DNA of 32,425 nucleotides from an uncultured Cardiobacterium sp. (GCF_938028825.1 NZ_CALIZP010000081.1:1-32425); one strand, 5' to 3'. Positions 16,508-25,064 are shown, numbered from the stretch's first letter. The notes: a model not told the origin generated them from the letters alone. Numbers and translations are program-made.

Positions 16508-17703
16508 TACTGGAAGATTTGTTGGGTGGCTTGGACGGCGGCGACGAGGCGTTCGATGTCGTCGTGGTTGTTGTAGGCAGCGAAGGAGGCGCGGATGGTG
16601 GCAGGGATGCCGAAACGGCGCATGACGGGTTCGGCGCAGTGCTGACCGACGCGGACGGCGACGCCGTGCTGGTCGAGGACGGTGCCGGCGTCGTGCGGGT
16701 GGATGCCGTCCAGGGTGAAGGAGATGACGGCGGCTTTGTGGCGGGCGGTGCCGATAATGCGCAGGCCGGGCAGGGCGCCGAGGGCGGCTTCGGCGGCGGC
16801 ACGCAGGGTTTCTTCGTGCGCGGCAAGGTTGGCGAGGCCTTTATCGGTAACCCAGTCCAGCGCAGCGCCGAGGCCGATCACTTCGACGATAGGCGGGGTG
16901 CCGGCTTCGAATTTTTGCGGAGCGGCGGCGTAGTGGGTGTGCTCGAAGCTGACGCTCAGGATCATGTCGCCGCCAGTCTGGTAGGGCGGCATGGCATCCA
17001 GCAGGTCGTATCTGCCATAGAGAACGCCGATGCCGGTCGGGCCGTAGATTTTGTGCGCGGAGAAGACGAGGAAGTCGCAGCCGAGGGCTTGGACGTCGCA
17101 GGGCAGGTGGGCGACGGCCTGGGCGGCGTCCACAATGGTGTGGATGCCGCGCGCTTTGGCCTCGGTGATGAGCGGGGCGAGGTCGTTGATGGTGCCGAGG
17201 GCGTTGGAGACGAGGGCGGCGGAGAAGATTTTGACGCCGTCGAGGTAACGCGCAAAGTCGCTGCTGTCGAGTTCGCCCGCGTCGTTGATGGGCAGCACGA
17301 CGAGTTCGGCACCGAAGCGCTGGCAGGCGCGTTGCCACGGCACGATGTTGGCGTGGTGTTCGAGGGCGGTGAGGAGGATTTTGTCGCCGGGTTTCAAGAC
17401 GAGTTCGCCCAGCGAGCTGGCGAGCAGGTTCAGCCCTTCGGTGGTGCTTTTGGTGAAAATGATTTCTTCGGGGCGGGCGGCGTTCAGGAAGCGCGCGGTT
17501 TGTGCGCGGATGTCGTCGTAGCGGGCGCTGAGGCGCTGCGAGAGGGTGTGGACGCCGCGGTGGATGTTGCTGTATTCGTGGCGGTAGCAGCGGTCCATCG
17601 CCTCGATGACGGCCAGCGGTTTTTGCGTGCTGGCAGCGTTGTCGAGGTAGGTGAGCGGGTGGCCGTGGATGGTTTGGGCGAGGATGGGAAATTCATGCCG
17701 CAT
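16507..17703 (-). CDS. sufS: Cysteine desulfurase SufS
   Basis: PLP-dependent type II (SufS/CsdA) cysteine desulfurase that supplies persulfide sulfur for cluster assembly. The 398 residues fit the family. The PLP-binding lysine is Lys218 in 'FSAHKIYGPTGIGVLYG', with the ring-stacking region 'LEHHANIVPWQ' and 'VDAAQAVAHL' before it. The active-site Cys356 lies in 'RVGQHCAEPVM', typical of group II enzymes. The start ATG lies inside the last codons of sufD (11-bp overlap) and the stop overlaps the start of sufU, so expression is coupled to both partners. Confidence 0.96.
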   Translation of the reverse strand: MRHEFPILAQTIHGHPLTYLDNAASTQKPLAVIEAMDRCYRHEYSNIHRGVHTLSQRLSARYDDIRAQTARFLNAARPEEIIFTKSTTEGLNLLASSLGELVLKPGDKILLTALEHHANIVPWQRACQRFGAELVVLPINDAGELDSSDFARYLDGVKIFSAALVSNALGTINDLAPLITEAKARGIHTIVDAAQAVAHLPCDVQALGCDFLVFSAHKIYGPTGIGVLYGRYDLLDAMPPYQTGGDMILSVSFEHTHYAAAPQKFEAGTPPIVEVIGLGAALDWVTDKGLANLAAHEETLRAAAEAALGALPGLRIIGTARHKAAVISFTLDGIHPHDAGTVLDQHGVAVRVGQHCAEPVMRRFGIPATIRASFAAYNNHDDIERLVAAVQATQQIFQ

Positions 17704-18817
17704 GGGTGTTGTCCTTGTCGTCGGGGTCTTCGCCGAGCCAGTCGCGGCTGATGGCGTCGTGCACGGCGTCGGCGATGGCGGGATGCTCGATGACGACGGC
17801 TTCGTGCAGGAAGCTGAGGATGAGCATTTTCCGCGCGTTTTCCGGGCTGATGCCCCGGCTTTGCAGGTAGAAGAGGGCGTCGGGGTCGAGGCGGCCGGTG
17901 GTGGAGCCGTGCGCGCATTGCACGTCGTCGGCGTAGATTTCGAGGCGCGGCACGCTCTGCGAGCGGGCGTTGTCGTGCAGGAGGATGTAGCGGCTGTTTT
18001 GGCGCGCGTCGGTTTTTTGTGCGCCGTGGGCGACGTAGATCATGCCGTCGAAGTAGCCCTGGGCGTTGTCGTCCAGCGCGCCGCGCACGATTTGGTGGCT
18101 TTCGCTGTTTTCGGTGTGGTGGCGCACGTTGAGGTGGTAGTCGGCTATCTGATTGCCGCGCAGGTGCTGGATGCCGCCGAAGGCGAAGTGGCTTTCTTCG
18201 CCGCGCAGTTCGCTGTGGATGTCGAGGCGGTGCAGGCTGCCGCCTGCTTGCAGGGCGTTGATGCGGATGCGGCTGCCTGCGGCCTGGGTGGTCATGATTT
18301 GCATGAGCTGGGCGGTGTCGGCTTCGCCATGAAACCACAGGGCGAGGTCGAGTTCCGCGCCTGCGGCGGCATCGATGGTGAGGACGGGCAGTTGTGCGCC
18401 GGCGCGGCTGACGCGGTAGTCGAACCAGCAGGCGGTGCGGCTGTTTTTGCCGAGGCGCAGGTGGATGCGGCTGTGTTGCAGGCGCGGCGCGGCGAGGCCG
18501 ATGTTGATTGCGGCGGGGGTGGCGGGCGCGGCGCCTTCCGGCACGGTGAGCAGCAGGGATTCGCGCTGTTCGGCGAGGTTTTGCGCGGCAAACGGCGCAT
18601 CCGGCAGGTCGAGCAGGCGGCGGTCGGCGTCGGGGAAGCAGCCGTAGTCTTCGTGTATGGCGTCCGGCAGGTCGTAGTGGTAGTCGCTGCCTTCGCTTTT
18701 GCGTTCGCGCGCACTCAGGGCGGTGAGCGGTGTCCAGCGCCAGGTCTCGTGGCGGCGCGGGTCGCCGTAGTTTTCGCGGTAGGTGCGGGCTTGTTCTGCG
18801 ATGTTGTCGTTCATCAT
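17693..18817 (-). CDS. sufD: SufD, Fe-S scaffold complex subunit
   Basis: Subunit of the SufBC2D scaffold on which Fe-S clusters are built. The 374-residue product shows the SufB/SufD-type beta-helix core: 'RIHLRLGKNSRTACWFDYR', 'LRGEESHFAFGGIQHLRGNQIADYHLNVRHHTENSES', then 'FDGMIYVAHGAQKTDARQNSRYILL'. The conserved C-terminal 'CAHGSTTGRLDPDALFYLQSRGIS' is also present. The start codon overlaps the sufC stop (ATGA); two adjacent ATGs (18817 and 18814) are possible. It belongs to the coupled sufC-sufD-sufS-sufU block. Confidence 0.95.
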   Translation of the reverse strand: MMNDNIAEQARTYRENYGDPRRHETWRWTPLTALSARERKSEGSDYHYDLPDAIHEDYGCFPDADRRLLDLPDAPFAAQNLAEQRESLLLTVPEGAAPATPAAINIGLAAPRLQHSRIHLRLGKNSRTACWFDYRVSRAGAQLPVLTIDAAAGAELDLALWFHGEADTAQLMQIMTTQAAGSRIRINALQAGGSLHRLDIHSELRGEESHFAFGGIQHLRGNQIADYHLNVRHHTENSESHQIVRGALDDNAQGYFDGMIYVAHGAQKTDARQNSRYILLHDNARSQSVPRLEIYADDVQCAHGSTTGRLDPDALFYLQSRGISPENARKMLILSFLHEAVVIEHPAIADAVHDAISRDWLGEDPDDKDNTHAA

Positions 18818-19584
18818 GCGCTCCGTGCCGCGCCGGTTTCTGCGCCCCGGAAGTCGGCGTAGCCTTTGGCTTCGAGTTCGAGGGCGAGGTTTTTGTCGCC
18901 GCTTTCGACGATTTCGCCGTTGACGAGGACGTGGACGTAGTCGGGCACGATGTAGTCAAGCAGGCGCTGGTAGTGGGTGATGACGAGGAAGGAGCGCGCC
19001 GGGTCGCGCAGGGCGTTGACGCCGTCAGAGACGACGCGCAGGGCGTCGATGTCGAGACCGGAGTCGGTTTCGTCCAGCACGGCGAGGCGCGGTTCGAGGA
19101 CGGACATTTGCATGATTTCGTTGCGCTTTTTCTCGCCGCCGGAGAAGCCGACGTTGACTGGGCGCGAGAGGAAGCTGTCGTTCATTTTGACGGTCTTCAT
19201 GCGCTGTTGCAGCAGTTCGTAGAATTCCATCGCGTCCATTTCGCCTTTGCCTTCGTAGGCGCGCTTGGCGTTGACGGCGGCTTTGAGGAAGTAGAGGTTG
19301 CTGACGCCGGGGATTTCGACCGGATACTGGAAGGCGAGAAAGATGCCGGCGCAGGCGCGCTCGTCCGGCTCCATGTCAAGCAGGTTTTTGCCGTTGTAGG
19401 TGATGCTGCCTTCGGTGATGACGTAGCCCTCGTGCCCGGCGATGACGTTCGCCAGCGTCGATTTGCCGGAGCCGTTCGGTCCCATGATGGCGTGGACTTC
19501 GCCCGCGCCGATATGGAGGTTGACGCCGTTTAAGATTTTTTTGCCGTCGAGGGTGGCGACGTGCAGGTTCTCGATGTTGAGCAT
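18814..19584 (-). CDS. sufC: SufC, ABC-type ATPase of the Suf complex
   Basis: ABC ATPase that drives conformational change in the SufB-SufD scaffold; it is soluble and not a transporter. The 256 residues carry Walker A GPNGSGKST (35-43) and the Q-loop 'FLAFQYPVEIPGV'. The signature 'FSGGEKKRNEI' and Walker B 'LAVLDETDSGLD' are present, with the D-E-T-D-S-G-L-D form typical of SufC, and a switch histidine in 'VITHYQRLL'. AGGA lies about 9 bases before the ATG. It follows the membrane protein gene by 29 bp and overlaps sufD. Confidence 0.97.
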   Translation of the reverse strand: MLNIENLHVATLDGKKILNGVNLHIGAGEVHAIMGPNGSGKSTLANVIAGHEGYVITEGSITYNGKNLLDMEPDERACAGIFLAFQYPVEIPGVSNLYFLKAAVNAKRAYEGKGEMDAMEFYELLQQRMKTVKMNDSFLSRPVNVGFSGGEKKRNEIMQMSVLEPRLAVLDETDSGLDIDALRVVSDGVNALRDPARSFLVITHYQRLLDYIVPDYVHVLVNGEIVESGDKNLALELEAKGYADFRGAETGAARSA

Positions 19585-19613
19585 GGTGTGTCCTAATGAT
19601 GCTTGAATGTTTT

Positions 19614-20120
19614 TTACTGTTGGTTAAGGCCTGCCAATGCGTTGCCGAGCGAGATGATGATTGAGAAGTAACCGGCGACGAGAAGCGCGGGGACGCTGAG
19701 GCAGAGGGTGGTGAGGATGCTGTTGCGGATGGCGTGACGGTTGTCCCAGCGGCGCGCCATGGCGAGGGCAATCAGCCAGCAGGCGAGCCACGGGGCGTAC
19801 AGCCAGCCGTAGTAGGGGACAGCCATCAGCATGGAAGGGGGCGGCGGGAGTGGGACGCTTACCGCAATAAAGAGCCACACGGTCAGATTGAGGCTGACGG
19901 CAGTCGCGCTCAGGAAGTACGGCGCGGTACGCAGGCGGCAGGCGAGGGCAAGCGGGATACCGACGGCGGCGGCGTAGTTGCCGTAGTAAATCAGCCACCA
20001 GCGGCTGTCGGCGAGAAAGCCGGCAAGCAGGGCCGGGAGGCAGACGACGAGGGCTATGGACAAGTCGCGGCGGCGGGCGTTTGCATCAGTTGCGCCGCTT
20101 GGCGGTAATGGGTTATGCAT
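19614..20120 (-). CDS. Hypothetical membrane protein inserted between sufB and sufC
   Basis: Product of 168 residues with four to five hydrophobic segments: about 21-40 (ALVVCLPALLAGFLA), 43-63 (WLIYYGNYAAAVGIPLALACR), 72-92 (ATAVSLNLTVWLFIAVSVPL), 98-122 (YYGWLYAPWLACWLIALAMA) and 135-160. I do not recognise the family. It has a GGAG about 8 bases before the ATG, spacers of 43 bp from sufB and 29 bp to sufC, and normal codon usage for the region. It is therefore probably expressed with the suf operon. Most suf operons have sufB directly before sufC, so this is an added gene; a role in iron or Fe-S homeostasis is only a guess from position. Confidence 0.75.
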   Translation of the reverse strand: MHNPLPPSGATDANARRRDLSIALVVCLPALLAGFLADSRWWLIYYGNYAAAVGIPLALACRLRTAPYFLSATAVSLNLTVWLFIAVSVPLPPPPSMLMAVPYYGWLYAPWLACWLIALAMARRWDNRHAIRNSILTTLCLSVPALLVAGYFSIIISLGNALAGLNQQ

Positions 20121-20163
20121 GGTGAGGTCTCCGTTTTTTCAGTTTTTTCCCGACAGGGCTCTT

Positions 20164-21606
20164 TCAGCCGACACTGCCTTCGAGTTTGAGTTCGATCAGG
20201 CGCTGCGCTTCAACGGCAAATTCCATCGGCAGTTCCTGGAAGATTTCTTTGCAGAAGCCGTTGACGATGAGGCTGACCGCGTCTTCTTCGGAAAGGCCGC
20301 GCTGCATGCAGTAGAAGATTTGGTCTTCGCCGATTTTGGCGGTGGTTGCCTCGTGTTCGACTTGCGCGCCGGGGTTTTGCACCATCAGGTAGGGGAAGGT
20401 GTGGGCGCCGCAGTCGCTGCCGATAAGCAGGGAGTCGCATTGTGAGAAGTTGCGCGCGCCGTCGGCTTTCGGCAGGATTTTGACGAGGCCGCGATAGGCG
20501 TTCTGCGCGTGGCCGAGCGAGATGCCTTTGGAGATGATGGTCGATTTGGTGTTCTTGCCGATGTGGATCATCTTCGAGCCGGAATCGATCTGCTGGTAGT
20601 CGCGGGCGAGGGCGACGGAGTAGAACTCGCCGATGCTGTCGTCGCCTTTCAGGACGACGCCGGGGTATTTCCAGGTGATGGCCGAGCCGGTTTCGACTTG
20701 GGTCCACGAGATTTTGCTGCGCGCGCCTTCGCACAGGCCGCGCTTGGTGACGAAGTTGTAGATACCGCCGTTGCCGTCCTTGTCGCCGGGGAACCAGTTC
20801 TGCACGGTGGAGTATTTCACTTCGGCGTTTTCGTGGGCGATGATTTCGACGACGGCGGCATGCAGCTGGTGTTCTTCCCGCTTCGGCGCGGTGCAGCCTT
20901 CGAGGTAGGAGACGTAGGCGCCTTTGTCGGCGATGATGAGGGTGCGCTCGAACTGGCCGGTGTTGGCGGCGTTGATGCGGAAGTAGGTGGAGAGTTCCAT
21001 CGGGCAGCGCACGCCGGGCGGGACGTAGCAGAAGGAGCCGTCGGTGAAGACGGCGGAGTTGAGGGCGCTGAAGTAGTTGTCGTCCATGCGCACCACCGAG
21101 CCGAGGTACTTGCGCACGAGGTCGGGGTGTTCTTTGACGGCTTCGGAGAAGGAGCAGAAGATAATACCTTCTTTGCCGAGGCGGTCCTTGAAGCTGGTCG
21201 CGACCGAGACGGAGTCAAAGACGGCATCCACCGCCACGCCCGCCAGCATTTCCCGCTCTTGCAGCGGTATGCCGAGTTTTTCGTAGGTGCGCAGCAGTTC
21301 GGGATCGACTTCGTCCAGCGATTTGGGGCCGTCTTTCTGCGTTTTCGGCGCGGAGTAGTAGGAGATCGCCTGGTAGTCGATGGGCTTGATGTTGAGGTGT
21401 CCCCAGTCGGGCTGTTCGAGGGTCAGCCAGTGGCGGTAGGCGGCCAGGCGGAAGTCGCGCAGCCAGTCCGGCTCGTTTTTCATGCGCGAGATGTGTTCGA
21501 TGACGCTTTCGTCGAGCCCGGGCGGCAGGGTTTCCTGCTCGATGTGGGTTTCAAAGCCGTACTGGTATTCGGTTTCGGCGATTTTTTTCAGTTCTTCATT
21601 GCTCAC
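20164..21606 (-). CDS. sufB: SufB, Fe-S scaffold complex subunit
   Basis: Main scaffold subunit of SufBC2D, 480 residues, the usual size for SufB. Recognisable stretches include 'HLNIKPIDYQAISYYSAPK', 'DNYFSALNSAVFTDGSFCYVPPGVRCPMELSTYFRIN' and 'GAYVSYLEGCTAP' with a conserved Cys. Near the C-terminus 'GDKDGNGGIYNFVTKRGLCEGARSKISWTQVETGSAITWKYP' and 'GAQVEHEATTAKI' are present. The start is taken as the GTG at 21606, because it gives the typical 'SNEELKKIAETEY' N-terminus and overlaps the regulator stop (GTGA). The longer frame upstream runs inside the regulator gene and has no similarity. Confidence 0.95.
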   Translation of the reverse strand: MSNEELKKIAETEYQYGFETHIEQETLPPGLDESVIEHISRMKNEPDWLRDFRLAAYRHWLTLEQPDWGHLNIKPIDYQAISYYSAPKTQKDGPKSLDEVDPELLRTYEKLGIPLQEREMLAGVAVDAVFDSVSVATSFKDRLGKEGIIFCSFSEAVKEHPDLVRKYLGSVVRMDDNYFSALNSAVFTDGSFCYVPPGVRCPMELSTYFRINAANTGQFERTLIIADKGAYVSYLEGCTAPKREEHQLHAAVVEIIAHENAEVKYSTVQNWFPGDKDGNGGIYNFVTKRGLCEGARSKISWTQVETGSAITWKYPGVVLKGDDSIGEFYSVALARDYQQIDSGSKMIHIGKNTKSTIISKGISLGHAQNAYRGLVKILPKADGARNFSQCDSLLIGSDCGAHTFPYLMVQNPGAQVEHEATTAKIGEDQIFYCMQRGLSEEDAVSLIVNGFCKEIFQELPMEFAVEAQRLIELKLEGSVG

Positions 21607-22040
21607 GAGGCTTTGCTCCGTTCTTTTTCTGTGTAATGTTCGTCGCGCTGCATGTCGGCGAGGGTTTTGCCGGCGAGCAGGGCGCGGATGTCGTCGTTCA
21701 GGCTGAGCCAGAAGGGGCTGAGGCGGCAGTGCTCGACCAGTGCGCAGTTGTTGTCGCCACCCGCGCATTCGACCAGCTCCGGCGCGCCTTCCATCGCTTC
21801 CACCACGTCCAGCGCGGTGATGGCGGCGGCGTCGCGGGCGAGCTGGTAGCCGCCGTAGGCACCACGGGTGGATTCGAGGATGCCCCGCTGGGTCAGGCGT
21901 TTCAGCACTTTGCCGGACATCGGCACGGCGATGCGGGTGCGCCCGGCGAGGTAGGCGGTGTTTTTGGCGGCACCGTCGGCAGCGAGGACTTCGCCGAGCA
22001 GCATGAAGGCGTATTCGGTCTCTTTGGTAATGCGTAGCAT
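21603..22040 (-). CDS. sufR: Rrf2-family Fe-S regulator of the suf operon
   Basis: Rrf2-type winged-helix transcription factor of 145 residues, of the SUF-associated branch found in Xanthomonas-type operons. The N-terminus 'MLRITKETEYAFMLLGEVLA' and the helix-turn-helix ('IAVPMSGKVLKRLTQRGILESTRGAYGGYQLAR') match IscR-like proteins. Three cysteines at 92, 99 and 105 (CAGGDNNCALVEHC) are placed as in IscR, where they bind a [2Fe-2S] cluster. Such regulators repress or activate suf according to cluster state. It is the first gene of the operon and is translationally coupled to sufB. A perfect inverted repeat lies just before its start codon, suggesting autoregulation. The symbol is given by function; related annotations use iscR-like names. 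Confidence 0.9.
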   Translation of the reverse strand: MLRITKETEYAFMLLGEVLAADGAAKNTAYLAGRTRIAVPMSGKVLKRLTQRGILESTRGAYGGYQLARDAAAITALDVVEAMEGAPELVECAGGDNNCALVEHCRLSPFWLSLNDDIRALLAGKTLADMQRDEHYTEKERSKAS

Positions 22041-22045
22041 CGGGG

Positions 22046-22071
22046 CATTTTCTGAATCAGGACAGAAAATG
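22046..22071. promoter_or_regulatory. Candidate Rrf2 operator upstream of the suf operon
   Basis: CATTTTCTG and CAGAAAATG form a perfect 9-bp inverted repeat separated by 8 bp (26 bp in all), ending 5 bp before the regulator ATG. It sits where transcription would start, just downstream of a TATAAA element, so a bound dimer would block initiation. No gene or terminator role explains it: the stem is AT-rich and lacks a T run. Confidence 0.65.
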
Positions 22072-22074
22072 TAC

Positions 22075-22102
22075 TTTATAGATTTTGCCGGGGGCGCGCA
22101 AG
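22075..22102 (-). promoter_or_regulatory. Predicted promoter of the suf operon
   Basis: On the - strand a -10 element TATAAA (22080-22075) is preceded, 16 bp upstream, by a weak -35 candidate TTGCGC (22102-22097). The weak -35 is compatible with control by an activator or repressor. Confidence 0.45.
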
Positions 22103-22125
22103 CCGCACGGCCTGTTTTTCTTATC

Positions 22126-24117
22126 TTAAAGCCGGATTCGTTTGATTAAATCAATCAGTTGCGATGCGTTATCATTTTCGCGGTAACGCAGGGCGTCGTA
22201 ACCCGCTGCCGCCTGTTGCAGCAACGCGGCCTGCGGCGACGCGGCGTTTTGCGCGAGGCGGCGGAAGAAAATGGCGACGGATTCGCCGTCGTCTTTCACA
22301 TAGCCGCGCTTCGCCCAGCGCGCGAGGCGGCGGCGCAGCAGGCGGGCGACGGCGTCTTCGTCGTGGCGCGGACGGTTGTGCCAGAACCAGTAGAGCAGTG
22401 CCGCGCCAATCAGCAGGGTCGGGACGAGGATGAAGAGGAGGCCGATGGCGCCGAAGTTTTGCAGGCCGAGGCCGCGCAGGATGCTTTGCTGCTGGTCGCG
22501 GTCAAGGTCGATAACCCAGTCCTGCCAGAAGGCCTGTGTCGCTTCCAGGGCGTCGCGCAGCCAGGCGACGGCGCCGAGGGTTTCGGCGATGCGCGAGGTG
22601 AGCGAGCGGCTGTCTTCGCCTTCGAGGCCGCCGCCGGAGATGCGCCCTTGCAGGATGCGTTCCGGGGCGACAGCGGCGGTCGGGTCGAAGCGCACCCAGC
22701 CTTCGCCGTCAATCCACAGTTCCGCCCAGGCGTGTGCCGCTTCTTCGCGCACCGCCCAGTCGCCGCTGACCGAGTTCGGTTCGCCGCCCTGATAGCCGAT
22801 GACCACCCGCGCCGGAATGCCGACACTGCGCGCAGCCAGCACCATCGCGCTGGTGTAGTGCTCGCAGAAGCCCATGCGGTCGCCGAAGAGGAAGGTTTCC
22901 GGGTTGCCCGCGCCGGGCGGCGGTTCCAGGGTGTAGTAGAACGTGTTGTCGTGCAGATAGGCGAGGAAGGCGTTGGCAAAGCCGCGCGTGTCGCCGCCGT
23001 TTTCTGCAAAGAGCCGCCGCGCCAGCCCTGCCGTCTGCGGCATCGGATAATTACGCGGCAGTTGCAGGGCGTCCTTGCGGTCGCGCGTGGAAAGGGCGTC
23101 TTCCATGCGGTAACTGAGCGCCGAAGCAACCTCGAAGCGGTTGGCCGTGACCCCGCGCGGCGACAGCGGCATCGCCACCTGCCAGGCATGGCCGGCGCGC
23201 GCCTCCGGCGGCAGATTGAGCGGCAAATCCAGCACCGTCAGCCAGCGCAGGGTTTTCTTCACCGGCGTCAATTCATAGCGCACCACGCTGTCCGGCCGGT
23301 AACCGAAACGCGGTGGGCGTTCATAGATCTCGCCCGGCCGCTGGAACCACTGCGTGCCGTCGAAAAACCACAGCACCGGCCCGCGCCAGTAGAGCTGGTT
23401 CAAATCCGGGCGCGAGTCGCCGAGGAAGCGGACGCGGAAGGCAATCTCGTTCGACTGCGCCAGTGACGACAAATCGCCCATATGCATCTCTTCCGGCAGG
23501 CCCGTCTTTGCGCCGCCTTGCTGCGGCATGCCCCACAGCGGCTGCACGCGCGGGAAAAGGAAAAACATCGCGGCGGCGAACGGCAGGGCGATGGCAAACA
23601 TCCGCACCACATCACGCCAACGGGCGAACTGCACCCGCGCCCGCCCCAACTGCTCGAAGCGCAGCAGCCCGCGCAGGCTGATGACCAGTGTAAAGAGCAG
23701 ATAGAGAAACATCGGAATCGACTGCGAATACATCAAAAACGCCAGCATCAGCAGCATCTGCAACAAAAACAGCACATGCACATCGCGGCGGTTGCGCGCT
23801 TCCAGCAACTTGCACACGCTCATCGTCACCAGCATCGCCACAAACGACATCGTCATCCCCACCGAATGCAGGCGCTCATACACCAAAGAGCAGCCGACAA
23901 ACATCAGCACCAGCGCCGCGCCGAGGGCAAAACGCTCACTTTTCACCGCGAGCGCGACAAACTTCAATACCACTCCGACAGCGAGCAGCATCCCCAGTTC
24001 CGTCGGCAAAAAGAAAAACAGCGGCAGGGCGACAAACAAAAACGTCGCCGCCACCCGCCGCCACTCGCCCGCATCCAGGCGGTTATGAAAATCCTCGGCA
24101 CTCACCCAGCGGATCAT
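22126..24117 (-). CDS. TgpA-type membrane transglutaminase (DUF3488 + transglutaminase-like)
   Basis: Inner-membrane protein of 663 residues. Five to six N-terminal transmembrane helices (about 20-190, DUF3488) are followed by a large periplasmic transglutaminase-like domain. The thiol-protease-type triad is visible: Cys418 in 'RMGFCEHYTSAMV', His462 in 'EEAAHAWAELWI' and Asp478 in 'WVRFDPTAAV'. A further transmembrane helix (about 560-585, 'GAIGLLFILVPTLLIGAALLYWFW') and a cytosolic DUF4129-like tail complete the family layout. The family includes the essential P. aeruginosa TgpA; its natural substrate is unclear. The ATG overlaps the upstream DUF58 stop (24114-24117). It is the last gene of the moxR-DUF58-tgpA unit. 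Confidence 0.92.
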   Translation of the reverse strand: MIRWVSAEDFHNRLDAGEWRRVAATFLFVALPLFFFLPTELGMLLAVGVVLKFVALAVKSERFALGAALVLMFVGCSLVYERLHSVGMTMSFVAMLVTMSVCKLLEARNRRDVHVLFLLQMLLMLAFLMYSQSIPMFLYLLFTLVISLRGLLRFEQLGRARVQFARWRDVVRMFAIALPFAAAMFFLFPRVQPLWGMPQQGGAKTGLPEEMHMGDLSSLAQSNEIAFRVRFLGDSRPDLNQLYWRGPVLWFFDGTQWFQRPGEIYERPPRFGYRPDSVVRYELTPVKKTLRWLTVLDLPLNLPPEARAGHAWQVAMPLSPRGVTANRFEVASALSYRMEDALSTRDRKDALQLPRNYPMPQTAGLARRLFAENGGDTRGFANAFLAYLHDNTFYYTLEPPPGAGNPETFLFGDRMGFCEHYTSAMVLAARSVGIPARVVIGYQGGEPNSVSGDWAVREEAAHAWAELWIDGEGWVRFDPTAAVAPERILQGRISGGGLEGEDSRSLTSRIAETLGAVAWLRDALEATQAFWQDWVIDLDRDQQQSILRGLGLQNFGAIGLLFILVPTLLIGAALLYWFWHNRPRHDEDAVARLLRRRLARWAKRGYVKDDGESVAIFFRRLAQNAASPQAALLQQAAAGYDALRYRENDNASQLIDLIKRIRL

Positions 24118-25064
24118 GCCCCACCTCCAAACAGCGCCAACGCGCGCAAACAGGCCTCGCGGTGCTCGCGGCCATGACCAAAATCAAAAAACACATCCGG
24201 CGGCAGGCGCAGTGCATACAGCAGCCCCTGCCTGTCGGCATCCATCACCCATTTCGCCAGCTGCGACAAGCGCTGCTCCGTGCCACCTTTGGCGGCAGCA
24301 AAATCCAGCAACAAACGCGGCGCGCCCTCGCCGGCAAACTGCTTCAACAACAACTCGCCCCGGCCAAAACGCTTCCAGGCGACGCGGGAGAGCGCATCGC
24401 CGAGCACATACGGGCGCAGGCCGGATAACTCATCATCGCCCGCCGCCGCGCCGACCACCTTACCCTCGCCCGCCATCGACACCCAGGGTAGCGGCTGCTC
24501 GCCGACCGGACGCGGATACACCAGCACCCGCGCATCCAGCCACAGCCACGTCCATGTTACAAACGCGCCGAGCGGATGCAGACAAAACACCTCAATCGGC
24601 GCCATCCGCTGCCAGCCGCGCCGCCGCGCCGGTTCACGCACAACCACCTGCGCCGTCGCGCGCGGCAGCACATCCTCACAACGCGCCTCATGCCACTCAT
24701 TACGCAGCGTGAGCAGCCCGCGCAGGCGGCCGTCGCGCTCCGACACCGACACCACAAACGCCGCCTCATCCCCCGCCCACACCGGCGCGCCGCCATGTGC
24801 GGTAAACGACAAGCCGGCGAGCTGCCCCGCCGTAATCGTCCCGCCGAGCAAAAACACCGTGAACGCGAGAAACGTCAGCGCATAACCCAAATTGAGCTGA
24901 TGATTGGCCGACCACAAAAACATCACCGCCAGCACCGCAAAAAACGCCAGCCCGAAATATGACGGCACCACCGGCATCCTGAGCGCCGAAGGCAAATCCC
25001 GCTGCGCCACCGCCTCCCGCAAACGCGCCCGAAAACGGGCGCGCAACCGCTTGACGAGCGCCAT
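24114..25064 (-). CDS. DUF58 domain membrane protein
   Basis: 316-residue DUF58 protein. Two closely spaced transmembrane helices (about 35-75, 'FGLAFFAVLAVMFLW' and 'LTFLAFTVFLLGGTI') are followed by a cytosolic or membrane-associated region. The family signature is 'LRPYVLGDALSRVAWKRFGRGELLLKQF'. DUF58 proteins are usually encoded between a MoxR ATPase and a transglutaminase, as here, and are thought to be adaptors related to VWA proteins. Start and stop overlap both neighbours (TGATG with moxR, ATGA with tgpA), so the three proteins are probably made in fixed ratio. Confidence 0.9.
   Translation of the reverse strand: MALVKRLRARFRARLREAVAQRDLPSALRMPVVPSYFGLAFFAVLAVMFLWSANHQLNLGYALTFLAFTVFLLGGTITAGQLAGLSFTAHGGAPVWAGDEAAFVVSVSERDGRLRGLLTLRNEWHEARCEDVLPRATAQVVVREPARRRGWQRMAPIEVFCLHPLGAFVTWTWLWLDARVLVYPRPVGEQPLPWVSMAGEGKVVGAAAGDDELSGLRPYVLGDALSRVAWKRFGRGELLLKQFAGEGAPRLLLDFAAAKGGTEQRLSQLAKWVMDADRQGLLYALRLPPDVFFDFGHGREHREACLRALALFGGGA

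Noticed and set aside
16519..17751. + strand open frame opposite sufS
   Set aside because: It is antisense to a fully conserved SufS; composition is typical of a GC-driven shadow frame.
21607..21768. Upstream extension of the sufB frame
   Set aside because: It runs inside the Rrf2 gene and is Arg/Pro-rich; the GTG overlapping the regulator stop gives the family N-terminus.
22159..23466. + strand open frame opposite the transglutaminase gene
   Set aside because: The opposite strand encodes TgpA with an intact catalytic triad; this frame has no family features.
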